Positions 1 to 10,690 of a DNA stretch of 64,000 nt are shown here, one piece after another; position 1 is the stretch's first letter; every line of letters begins with the position of its first letter. Source of the DNA: Annulohypoxylon bovei var. microspora (Eukaryota > Ascomycota > Sordariomycetes > Xylariales > Hypoxylaceae); assembly GCA_022836615.1 (NCBI GenBank), contig MU405279.1, positions 124,001-188,000 on the forward strand, written 5' to 3'. A program made the position numbers and the translations under genes. Below the pieces are notes generated by a model. The model ran no database searches, was not told where the DNA came from, and saw only the letters and a program-made list of their open reading frames with translations.

Positions 1-39
1 TTATACAGCCAACAGTTAGGGATTCGAGTTGTGTGGTCG

Positions 40-345
40 CTACGAGTTTTCGTCGATCTCGGCCCATCCTCTCTTGATCTGATCCCTATTGGTTTTGGCT
101 ACGTTTCGATTATTCGCGGTGCGCTTTAGTCGCTCGGCCCTTAGACATAATGTGAGTTGATCTTTGGTGTTGCTGCACATGCCCATTGATTTCCAGATAA
201 AACCTTTGGCGTGACATTCTTCAAGGGCGTTCATGACCTCCTCACAGGCTGTTAAAGGCGCGGGTACTATTAGTCACTTGTCAATAGATATTAAGAGTCA
301 AGAAAACCTACCGATATTGTCCTTCGTGTGTAAGTGCGGATGCAT
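40..345 (-). CDS. CMC2: Cmc2-type twin CX9C mitochondrial COX assembly protein
   Basis: Two exons (345..312 and 248..40) joined across a 63 bp intron give an 80-residue protein starting MHPHLHTKDNIAC. The spliced product has two exact CX9C pairs, C-EEVMNALEE-C and C-SNTKDQLTL-C, which mark the helix-turn-helix proteins folded by Mia40 in the mitochondrial intermembrane space. The MHP start and the LRAERLKR stretch after the second pair fit Cmc2, which helps cytochrome c oxidase assembly, better than Cmc1. The first cysteine lies at the start of exon 2, so an unspliced reading would miss it. The length is normal for the family. The gene is divergent from prefoldin subunit 2. Confidence 0.87.
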
Positions 346-705
346 CTTCGGACGATTCGAAAACTGCTCTCGTGATATTGTAGGAAATGTAGGAAGTGTC
401 GAAAGTGGACTGAATTCTAATATCTACTACATGTAGGTAGTAGCCACTCTCCGTCGCAAACCGAAAAACCCGTGGTGATGGAACCTTCCAATGAACAAAA
501 AGCATGGGCCACATTTATAGGCTCCACATGCTTACCCCACTAGCCCCTCCAATGAATTATAATTCCAGTGGCTCAACACAACATCCATTGATTTCAAAGG
601 CTGCCAAATACAACCGATCTCATCTGAAAATAGTCGGGTGTTTTCTCATATCAAATTCGTTCAACCTATTGAGTTTATTTCTTATACCATCAACCCATAC
701 TCATC
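346..705. promoter_or_regulatory. Divergent promoter region between CMC2 and prefoldin 2
   Basis: These 360 bp between two start codons must carry both promoters. The bases before the prefoldin start are pyrimidine-rich, as in many fungal 5' leaders. No individual site could be assigned. Confidence 0.5.
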
Positions 706-1435
706 ATGGCGACTAAGGCCATATCGGCCAAGAAGCAGCAAGGTATGTGATTAAGAATATCACTTACATGAGAACCAAGACCGTCCTCTAACCATATCCG
801 ACAGAGCTGCAAACAACATATTCAAACTACAAGAATACGCTGCAGCAGCTAGCCCAGAAAATTGGCGATGTTGAGCAGGAAGCCGAAGAACATAAGTTCG
901 TGAAACTTTCTTCTGCTGTGTTTCTCACCTCATTCCTGACATCATGGAACCACGTTCATGAGTCTCCTGGTGTAGCAGTGAGCTCGCATGACCTCAGCCC
1001 TACTAGGGTTTTTACCTCTAGCGCATAGCCTAGATCTTTTCATGAACCTCACCGCTCCGCTTGACGAACTCACCGCTCATCCATTAACAATTCGTCTTAC
1101 TAGGCTTGTTCTCGATACCTTGGAACCGCTTCCGGGGGACCGCAAGTGCTTCCGCATGATCAACGGCGTCTTGGTGGAGCGGACAGTCAAGGACGTAATC
1201 CCCGCTTTGACGACTAATGCTGAAGGATTGAAGAAGGTACTTGACGATTTGGTTAAGCAATACAAGATCAAGCAGGATGATCTAGAAAAGTGGAAGGTAA
1301 GTTGTCTCCGCAAACTTGGAAATTCGATTTCGGATTCGAATTCGATGACCCCCACCCAACGTCGACTTGCGAAGTTGCCGACTTACACAACCGTTTGTAC
1401 AGAAAAAGAACAACATCCAGGTTGTCCAGTCGTGA
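706..1435 (+). CDS. GIM4: Prefoldin subunit 2
   Basis: Four exons (706-742, 805-895, 1104-1296, 1403-1435) splice in phase to 117 residues. This beta-type prefoldin subunit belongs to the cytosolic hexamer that hands unfolded actin and tubulin to the CCT chaperonin. The sequence shows an N-terminal coiled coil (TTYSNYKNTLQQLAQKIGDV), the central beta-hairpin region (DRKCFRMINGVLVERTV) and a C-terminal coiled coil (LDDLVKQYKIKQDDLEKW). The conserved E-H-K-L-V junction fixes the end of exon 2, which uses the unusual donor GTTCGT. The final exon codes for only ten residues. Length agrees with the family (about 110-150). Confidence 0.9.
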
Positions 1436-4400
1436 CCCGACCTCAATATTGCGCCCGATGGGAGTGGATGCTGAAACTGGCGTTAGGGCTGTGGCACACA
1501 AGGGGGTACGTTCTCGAAGGCGTATATGCGAGGTTCTTCATAAACGCCCCGAGGTAGCCAAGCTAATGGATGGCTACCAAGTCAGAGAACATCTCAGCAT
1601 CGTTGCCTCAAAGGTGTTGGCATTTAGATATCATGGTTGTTGTTTGATATGCGCGATCGAGATCGAGCTAGACTGAATTGTTGCACGACGTTGAGTAGGA
1701 TGAGATGGTGCCATATAGCTCTCGCTTTCAGCCGTCTGCAAAGCCATGCGATATCTTGGAAGATGGTGTTGATGCGTTGTACAATCGTAGCTGCAGGAGG
1801 TGGAGCCTAGCGTCAAGGGCGTCTCAGTGCCCAACGACAGGCTTCTGTCAAGGCTGCCATGATCAACGGTTCGCAAGCAGTAATGATTGGAGGGTAGGCC
1901 GCGTTAAGGGGTGGCTATTTTGACTGGCCGTAAATGATTTGACAAGTAGGGCGGCTTACGCTGACCCTGCATCTTCGAGGCACACTGATATAATCCGTCA
2001 TCAAGAAAACATCTTCACACCGTGTTAGGAATAGACGAAAATAGGGTTAGAGATGCTATGAATTATCATCTACCTCGTTAATCGGCAGATGATCCGAGGG
2101 CGGGGGTGCTTAGCCTGCATTTCAAGCTCCACATGCCACATGACAACACTATGGAGCGCCGGCGATGGTCCGGGTTAAGTGCCAACGTGTCGTTGATGAC
2201 AGTTTGCGATCTACCTGGCTGAAACAAGGTCGTCGGCCGTCTTGCTAGACTGAGTAAATGGTAAGTTACCCAACTAAGACCTGCATACTATAAGTTATAA
2301 CTACCTAGTGACCTAAGTATAGTAGTTAAGTCAGTTTATGGAGGGGAGTGACGATAAAGACTACTACGATCCCAATTGAAAACTCGGCCCAACCTCTTCT
2401 GGCCGTCTGCAACTTCTGGGGTAGCCTCGATGTGATACGGAACTCACGGGCAGGCTGGCGGAACGGAAATTATGTATGTGCCTCGATCGAATAAATGTAG
2501 ATTTGGAATTGGCCTGAATAGGGAATTACATACGAGTACTTGGTGAACTTCGCACGGCTGCACCTCTGCCCAAGTGTCAGCAGGGTGATGATCCGGAGGG
2601 GAAGATGGGGGGATATCCCACGTCCTTTTCCGAACCGAACGGAAGAGCCTCGGAGCTGTCGACGGGCATCTCTAGGTTGCCAATGAGTTGCTTTCCCAGC
2701 ACGCTGGTTCCCCCTATTTTAGTGTGTTTTAGAGCAAAATTTAGATACCTACCTAGGATACATACATATAAATATAATATCCTCCCCAATTGTAGTAGAT
2801 GAGATAACTACAGGGTTATTTTGACTTCCGACGATTGGGCATCCACGGGATCGTACGTATGTATGTAGGTTCGTGGGACACAGTTAGGCCGCATACAACG
2901 TGCATACCGGTAGCGTAGCAATGCGGGTTTCGTTGAAGAAGACTCAAGCGTACAGGCTCAAGTCTCGTTTATACATTAGTATGTTGCAGCAGGCTTTGCA
3001 GGGCTGGTCGGCCAAGACAGGAGGACTCCATTTTATGGGTTACCGGGATTGAGCGACTGATGACGGTAATTATACGCCAGAGCCTGGGAGACTTTCAAAG
3101 CCTATCATTCCCTTCTCCACATTCCGGGAGAGGAAGATGCCCTGAACTAGAATTGAAAATTTACTTCCAATCAGAACGGCAACTCGGCGTCGAATATTAC
3201 AATTGGCTAATATGGCGTATTAATGCGAACCCCTAGGCCCTCTTCATCTTGAAATGCTCAAAATGCTGTCCAAACAGGTGCCCTGGGACCTGGCCCCCAA
3301 GATTGAAGAACCGTAAACCAGGCTGTGCTTCCTGTTCCTGTCGGGTAGGCACATATGTCGGACAACTTTTTATTTGAGAGATTGTCAAATCAGCAACAGA
3401 CTTCACCCTCCACTCTCAGTCCCGTCTCTATGGCGAGGGTGTTAGGTACCACATCGGTCACGACCGTATGGAGTAAGTGACGATATACATTTAAAAGATG
3501 GCTAATAGAGCGCCGATAATAGGAGGACAATGTAGGCTGTGATTTTAAACATCATATGTTCATCCTGTTTGTGACGAGCTATCTTCACACCGCCTCATGT
3601 ATGTATGAAATGCATGGGTTGGCTGGTCGATTTAGGTAATCCTAAGAAGAATATGCCTACCTACTTACTTGTTGGTCCGGCGGGTATGATGGCATACATC
3701 TTAGAGGCGTAAAGTGCTGCGTCCGATGGAACACGCGCAGCGATTAGGAATAGGAAGATCCGCGGGGTTAATGTGGTCCCGCATCGTTGTAGGGGCAGAG
3801 GGGATATTGGATATGAATCTATAATGGTGTTTGTTGAATGGTATGAAATGGATATGAAATGTAAAAGGAATTTTGTCTGATTAAGGTCGCCACCGCCTAT
3901 ACAGGTAGGTAATGGAAGGGTGTTCTAAGGTTATAGTTTAACTTCCCGCCTCTAATAATGGAACACCTCTATAGCACTTTCCTGCTTCCTCTACCGTATA
4001 TTTCCTATATGGCTAGACCTACCAGCTTGTTTTCCCCCCTAATATTACTTCTAATCATTATTATTTCTTCTTTTATATACGAGCCAGCCACTTGTCCATA
4101 AATCATCAATTTTGATTAACATTCTATTATTAACGTCCAATCTTCTTCAGTCCTGTGTAAGGTTCATAATAGTCATCATTAATGAGCTTCCTGCATGTAC
4201 CCCACGTAATTATAGATACCTTACTTTAGGTAGGTACAGTGTATGACTTTCCCATCATCTACATACATGACCATCCTCTCCGCGAACGTCCATTTTCGAC
4301 TTGTGACCCAATTTACCTACCTAGGTAGTCTCGTAGACCCTGCATCCGAGGGTCTGTACATCCATCCTACCTATAGAGATCCCACCTATAATCCGTAGGG

Positions 4401-5868
4401 AGGGAGAAAGTTGAGTTGAGAGGAAAGATCGGGACATGTTCCGCCTCTACTGGCATACGTACCTACATACCAAGTAGTGAGGTGCCTACGTAATCATAAC
4501 TAGCAATTATAGGAATAATGAGAACGACATCGTTCAACTTGCATGCCGTGCTGATAACGCGTTATGCAGCCAGCCAGCTCTAAAACCCACTCTTGTGCAT
4601 CCAACCTCGAACTGAGACTTTTCCAGAAAACCACCCCTCGTTTTCGCCTCCGCCATCATTAGCCTCTCCGTTGAAAATTTTAACTACTTATTAAGCCACA
4701 GGAAGCAATTCATACCTATCCGGTCCGTAGGTGTAACCTAGGTAGGTACATGCCTACCTTAAGTGGGCAAGATGTAGGTATGTAAGTAGAAAATAAACAA
4801 GCTGAGCAAATTGATAGCAAACTAGGGCAGCCGCATTTGTCCATTAGTAGCCCAGAACACAACCTTAGAGCATCGATCTCATACTTATGTAGGGTAGGTA
4901 TTAAAATTAACATCCATCAACATTGAACGTCAACCCCACGTACCGGGCAGCATCATAAGTATAGTACTTCTAAACACACATATATACTCGGGTACTTATT
5001 TATATACATACATACATAATGTACAATATATCTGCAAAATGCAGCAAGGCGATCTTGCTTTAGACTGGATAGCTGCCGGCCAGCGCTAAGAGGTAAACAT
5101 ACTGTATTATACATAGAAGCTACAGTCAAGCTACATAGTATAGGGAAATAAGACGATTGCACGGAGGGAAAAGGGAAACAGCGGGTCTCCTAAGTAACGC
5201 AACCCTCGGCGTCTTCACAAGAAAGGAAATGGACCCACAAAAGACACCCCGCTTTCCAATCCGAACCCAGACCCAGTAAAGTACGTACTGCCGTAACTCA
5301 GATCGCATCCTGTCCCATTCCTTCTAATGTTCTTACATCCACAATCTCCATCAAATCCATCCACACAAAAGTCACGTCCGCCTTTGTACCGTACACCAAA
5401 CACCACCACACTACAACACACTACACGCACTCACACACTGCACACACTACACACTACACGAGACGCTACGGTATAGTACAGTATACCAAACCCAGGCTCT
5501 CTGCATACGCATCCATCCTTACATCCATACATCCATACATATCACATACTTGCTATTATTCCATAACCGTTTCTGCCAACTGCAGATTCCGTCATAGCCT
5601 GAAAAGTTCGCGAGACAGGGCTTACCAAACGCGGAACACGGGACACGGGAACAAGTAAATAGCTCTAGGCCATAATTCTGGGGACCCGCGACAGGGCAGG
5701 ATTGACGCATTTCGTCTGCAGCTAAGCCGCTCTCTAGAGTTGCAAGCCCTACCATTTGCAACGTGTCAGAGGCAGGGACACATCATCTCTACCTTGTAAC
5801 CAGCTGTGTGCGAGCTGGCAGTCCAAGAAAATTTTACAAAAGCTACCACCCGCTGCAGGTAGCCAAAT
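1436..5868. other. Gene-poor region, 4.4 kb
   Basis: No convincing gene is seen on either strand; open frames stay under about 130 codons and match no family I recognise. The stretch has many short TAGGTAGG / CCTACCTA motifs (e.g. around 4206-4240 and 4314-4330), a CA-rich tract at about 5400-5460 and AT-rich patches. The last few hundred bases should hold the HAP3 promoter. Confidence 0.5.
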
Positions 5869-6909
5869 ATGTCGGACTCCCCTCAATCGCCTCCAAAGGA
5901 TGTCGAGCCAGGTGTACAATCACCCGACGATGAAGCACAGATGAACGACCCTCAGGACCCACACGGCTCTGGCCTCGCCTATGAGTTCGAGGTAAAAGAG
6001 CAGGACAGATGGTTGCCCATAGCCAATGGTGAGTTGAGACCCTCCGAAGACTCTTGTCTCTGATTTGGTGCGCCCAAGTCTCCTATCTGCAAGCAAAGAA
6101 GCTCATCGCTTCTGCGGAGCTCTGACCGCGGCGCGTCCGTCAATTGGTGCTTTATGGCCCCCTTAGTTCGAGACAGCCGCGCATCAGCAGAAGGGCGTCC
6201 ATGTCTCACGATTCGTCGTCTAAGTCGCCAGAAGCGCCTCGCGCTTCTAAAGCTGACAGATATGATATCTACGATGCTAACATAAGAAACTTCGCTCCAG
6301 TTGCCCGTATCATGAAGACTGCTCTCCCCGAGAATGCCAAGATCGCTAAGGAGGCAAAGGAATGCATGCAAGAGTGTGTTAGCGAGTTCATCTCATTCAT
6401 TACGAGTGAAGGTAAGTGTTATTTCCTCTATCCCTATTCACCTGACCGGTGCTATTCGTCCTGGTATGAGTAAAGGCTAAGACCGTGCACAGCATCCGAG
6501 AAGTGTCATCAGGAGAAGAGGAAAACTGTTAACGGCGAAGATATCCTCTTTGCAATGACCTCCCTCGGCTTCGAGAACTACGCAGAGGCGTTGAAGATCT
6601 ACCTATCCAAATACCGAGAAGTACTGTTTCCACCGTCATCCCTTGCTTCGAGGCCTGCGTATCCTGTACGCCAGACCTCGCTTACGAGCACCGCTAACCA
6701 ATGACCAGCAGTCTCAGTCAAACCGAGGTGAAAATCAACAGAACCGGCCGAGTAGCCAGGGTTATGGAGCAGGCGCGCCCAGCGGATCCGGTGCTGCAGG
6801 TGCCTCTGGTTTCCAAGGAGGTGACGGGACCGGCGGTATCGGTGAATCGGGTGAAGGCTACATCTACACCCAACCTAGTCACAACGGCGCGGCTGGCGAG
6901 ACCTATTAA
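5869..6909 (+). CDS. HAP3: CCAAT-binding factor subunit HapC/Hap3 (NF-YB)
   Basis: Four exons (5869-6028, 6301-6411, 6493-6620, 6709-6909) give 199 residues. This is the histone-fold subunit that pairs with NF-YC and, with NF-YA, binds CCAAT boxes. The core is almost textbook: EVKEQDRWLPIANVARIMK, LPENAKIAKEAKECMQ, then FISFITSEASEKC, KRKTVNGEDILFAM and LGFENYAEALKIYL. The N-terminus is acidic and disordered; the C-terminus after the fold is rich in Gly, Ser and Gln, as in Aspergillus HapC. Each intron junction is fixed by the conserved core. Intron 1 is unusually long (272 bp) and contains an open in-frame ATG extension at 6201 (see findings). Confidence 0.94.
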
Positions 6910-8006
6910 GTCTCCCGCTTAGCGTCCGTAGATGACATGGGCTGGCCAATGTCGCCAACCTGCTTTTAACCTTAAACCTTCGGGGTTTTATGAGTCGGTT
7001 TATGCTCTCTTCGAGTGTGTATAACTATTGGGATTTCGTGGGCTCAGCACACTACTCTCGGGATAGGTATGATCTGCCCTTGTATATGATGGGCTCACTA
7101 TGGATAGGTAGTGATGGATGAGGTTGCGCGTAAAAAGGGTACTGGTTCTGCACTTTTCTCTTCGATAGATTCCCCGAGGCGTTCATCCCCATATTCGGTT
7201 CTCTGCGTTTCTCGGGATCAGTCTTGAGATTCTGCGTCAGCTTTAGTTCGACAGTTTATTCTTGCTTCACGAGCATCGGAGAACGGGCCGAGGCCTGGAG
7301 CATTACAAGCTATATAGCACCATCTCATTCAGTTAGGAATCAAATAAAGCATATAAAAAAAAGTCATATCTACTAGATCGACCAACGGATTGTAACTGCG
7401 TAGGCGATGTTGAAGAGAAGGGAGGTTATCGATCAAGGTATTTTATTAATAGAAAAACTAGGTTGTATTATATGTCAGACTGGGTGGTAATTTACCAGAT
7501 TAGTTGTGATGCTAACTTTGTAAGATCATACAATACAATAATGGTGATGGTTCATACTGATGAGTTCTTGATTAAGAACCTAGAGTCAGTGAACGTTGAA
7601 GTTCGTAGGTGCCCAACTTACTTAAGTACCTACTACGTCCCATATCTAAGGTGTTGATTGGTAGAAGGAAAGATGGGCACGGACCATGTTATAGTGGACC
7701 ATTCTGTCTGCCCCTCCTGTCCCAAAGGCCCCTGTTTTTTTTCCTGCAAGTGTTTGTGCGTTGCAGTCCAAATTTTGTCATCTTCAATCTTAGTGTTGTT
7801 TTTTCTTAGATTTTTTTTTCTTACTGCAGCCTCATTAATAGTTGACCGCGTCAATCTCGCGATCTTAACAACGTAAATAGCTAATTAAATTTGGCCACCA
7901 GTATGCCGGAGCACTGCAAAAGAGAATCTTCAACATCTTGCACACGGCATATCTCCTAATGAACACGCAGACTTATATACATCTATGTTTACCTGGCTAA
8001 ATTCTC
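6910..8006. other. Intergenic region before RRN3
   Basis: About 1.1 kb between two plus-strand genes. It holds the HAP3 3' end and the RRN3 promoter. It is AT-rich around 7330-7600 with homopolymer T runs near 7735-7830. No gene, RNA or repeat could be supported. Confidence 0.45.
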
Positions 8007-10091
8007 ATGCCACCTGCGCCCGCTATGACGAGCGCCACCCCGCAACTTACTCGGGCTGCTGTGAAGGCTACAATACCACTTAAACCTATTCTCAAGTCAT
8101 CATCAACTTTACTCGGTACTAGAAGGACTAGCGACGATGCGGGGCTCGACGACGATAATATGGACTTCCCGCAAAGTCCCCGAAAGCGCCAGAGAGTCGA
8201 GTTTGACCTAAATAACACCGAGATTCATGAGATTGGAGCACGATCAGTCGAGGAGATCAAACAAGAGATTAAGAAAGCTTTGGAACGTCATGATCAAGGC
8301 GACGACGAAGATTATGATATATTGAAGGATACACTCTCCGGAAAACAGAGGTTATCATATGACGACGATGAAGATGAGGATACCGACCCTTCCTTGCCAG
8401 CTAAGCGACGTCAGGAACTCAAGGTCTACCTAGTCTCACTTGCAAGCTTCTCTCCTCGCCTGGGACGATCATGCGATGGTCTTGTCAAGAGCCTCTTGCA
8501 ATGCCAATGGCTTGGACGTGATGAGCAATTTGCCAAGATTTACGTCCAGTTTCTCGCTGCGCTTGTCAGCGCACAAGGCGCCCGTCTGACGCAGGTCTTA
8601 TCGTCCATCGTTGACGGATTTACTGACTCAAGGCCCTCCGACTGGGCCGTTCCAAATTACCCAAGCGTTAGCCGAGATGCCGTCATGGAGAGATTACATG
8701 TCGCCCTACGATATCTGCTACAGCTATTCCCCTCCACCAAACCTGCCCTGGAGCACATTATCTCTACTAAATATCCCTTTCACGACGAATCCAAGCGAAT
8801 GCATCTGGCCTATGTCGATAATCTCCTGAAACTACGCTCGTATTGTCCTGACCTTAGAGCAGAAATAATGGATCTGATCGTTAGTCGACTAGTCAAGATC
8901 GATGTAGAGATGCAGATGGATCTTGATGATATGGACGACAGGCTTGCCGCAATGGTAGCTATGGCTCTCAAGTCTTCTCGCGAGAACAGTAATCAGGACG
9001 AAGAAGACTCGGATGAGAGCGATACCGAATCAGTAGACAGCGACGAATCCGAAGAGGACGAATATACGCGTGTCAAGACAGCAAAGGAGAACATTGAGAA
9101 GATGGACTCTATACTTGATACCCTTTTCGAAATTTATACGCCAAACTTTGCCAATCCCGATTCAGATGAGGCTGCGGAGTCATTCGAAGACCTACTATCT
9201 GAATTTTCTACGATCATCCTACCTACAATCAAGTCTAGGCATACTCAATTTTTAATCTTTCATTTTGGCCAGCAATCCGAGAGGCTTATGGACGCGTTCT
9301 GCGGCACCTGCATCAATATCGCATTTGAGTCCCAGCGGCCATTGATACTACAGCAGGCGGCATCGGCTTATCTTGCGAGTTTTGTCGCTCGTGGAGCGCA
9401 TGTACCAGGCCATATTGTGGTCAAGATTTTTGAAGTTCTCGGTTACCACTTGGATCAGATGCGCGCGCTATACGAGACCTCGTGTCGCGGGCCCGACATC
9501 CGTCGATATGCGCCATTTTACGCATTAATGCAAGCTTTGTTATATATATACTGCTTCCGATGGCCAGACCTTGTCAAGTCTGTACCTGACGAAGTCGATA
9601 AGGACGACCTCTCGACATACCTAGATCAGGAGATTGAATGGGAGGCGGAGATTAAGGATATCATGAGGCGCAATATTTACTCGAAGCTCAACCCCCTTAA
9701 GGTCTGCTCGCCAGTTATTGTTGAGGAGTTCGCGAAGCTAGCACATCGTTTTCGGTTTATGTACGTGTATCCACTCATCGAGTCGAACAAGCGTCTGCGC
9801 CTATCGCAGTTTTCTGTCGGAGCGTACTCTAGCGGAGGTGCCCTGCGGGATCTGTCTTTCGACGTCAACGATGAGAGCTGGCAGCAACTAGGTTCCTTCT
9901 TTCCGTTCGACCCGTACCAACTCCCGGTGAGCAAGCGGTGGGTTGAGCAGGACTATCTGCAGTGGCGCCTTATCCCTGGACTCAACCAGGATGAACGAGA
10001 TGACGATAGCGACGGCGAGGAGCAAGACGGAGAGAATGAGGATGTTGAGGAGGATACTGCCACAGACGATGAGGTTGGCGAGGATGAGTAG
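8007..10091 (+). CDS. RRN3: RNA polymerase I initiation factor Rrn3
   Basis: A single uninterrupted frame of 694 residues. Rrn3 (TIF-IA) bridges RNA polymerase I to the core factor at rDNA promoters and is a HEAT-repeat protein. Family marks are the basic stretch SPRKRQRV near residue 57, the helical repeats, the acidic loop EEDSDESDTESVDSDESEED around residue 335, and the conserved C-terminal SFFPFDPYQLPVSKRW followed by YLQWRLIPGL. The tail is strongly acidic. Length is somewhat above yeast Rrn3 (627). The phosphorylatable acidic/serine loop is where growth signals act in relatives; that is inferred here. Confidence 0.94.
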   Translation: MPPAPAMTSATPQLTRAAVKATIPLKPILKSSSTLLGTRRTSDDAGLDDDNMDFPQSPRKRQRVEFDLNNTEIHEIGARSVEEIKQEIKKALERHDQGDDEDYDILKDTLSGKQRLSYDDDEDEDTDPSLPAKRRQELKVYLVSLASFSPRLGRSCDGLVKSLLQCQWLGRDEQFAKIYVQFLAALVSAQGARLTQVLSSIVDGFTDSRPSDWAVPNYPSVSRDAVMERLHVALRYLLQLFPSTKPALEHIISTKYPFHDESKRMHLAYVDNLLKLRSYCPDLRAEIMDLIVSRLVKIDVEMQMDLDDMDDRLAAMVAMALKSSRENSNQDEEDSDESDTESVDSDESEEDEYTRVKTAKENIEKMDSILDTLFEIYTPNFANPDSDEAAESFEDLLSEFSTIILPTIKSRHTQFLIFHFGQQSERLMDAFCGTCINIAFESQRPLILQQAASAYLASFVARGAHVPGHIVVKIFEVLGYHLDQMRALYETSCRGPDIRRYAPFYALMQALLYIYCFRWPDLVKSVPDEVDKDDLSTYLDQEIEWEAEIKDIMRRNIYSKLNPLKVCSPVIVEEFAKLAHRFRFMYVYPLIESNKRLRLSQFSVGAYSSGGALRDLSFDVNDESWQQLGSFFPFDPYQLPVSKRWVEQDYLQWRLIPGLNQDERDDDSDGEEQDGENEDVEEDTATDDEVGEDE

Positions 10092-10690
10092 ATCCATGGG
10101 TGGTGGTTTCTGTATATTGTGACTGCATTTGATCGGCGTTGGCATGGGGTAAGGGGTGGTCAAAAAGGAAGATACCTGTATTTTCGGACGGCGTTCTCAA
10201 AGACACGTGGAATTGATTGAGAGATGTTTTCTGGATAGTCTTTATTTTACCGTCTATGTCATGTCTTTCCCCTATTACCCTTGAGGCTTGCCATTTCTAG
10301 GTTACAACCCGCATATTGTGTGCGCCTAATTGGGCGATTTCTCCACGTAGATGAGAAAGAGAAATGTCATTGTCTTACTTTTAGCCCCCTTTGTGGTGCC
10401 AGATTTGGTTTGAAATAACGCAGCCCTGTATGATAGTTTGGGTTGGCGAAGTTTGAAGGAAGGATGACTTGCGCATATCTAAAGAGGAGAGTGAGATTCC
10501 AAATCGTTGATCTCCACCCCCTGGAAGCGGAAGAGCCCCACGTTGCTTACTTCGTCCGTTTCCATCGCCTCTAGCCGCACCTCCAAAGACGAAACCCTTC
10601 CTACCTATCGCGTGCGTACCACCACCCCGGATAACATATCCTTTGCGTCGTGGGGTCGCAAACACCTGCTTGCTTTGCCGTCGTAGGAAA
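10092..10690. other. Intergenic region between RRN3 and bZIP gene
   Basis: About 600 bp holding the RRN3 3' end and the presumed leader of the bZIP gene. No independent gene is supported; the minus-strand open frame at 10381-10761 overlaps the bZIP first exon and has no recognisable features. Confidence 0.4.

Noticed and set aside
1290..1676. 128-codon plus-strand frame over the end of prefoldin 2
   Set aside because: Runs through intron 3 and the last exon of prefoldin 2 in another frame; the spliced prefoldin model explains the region up to 1435 and the rest has no features.
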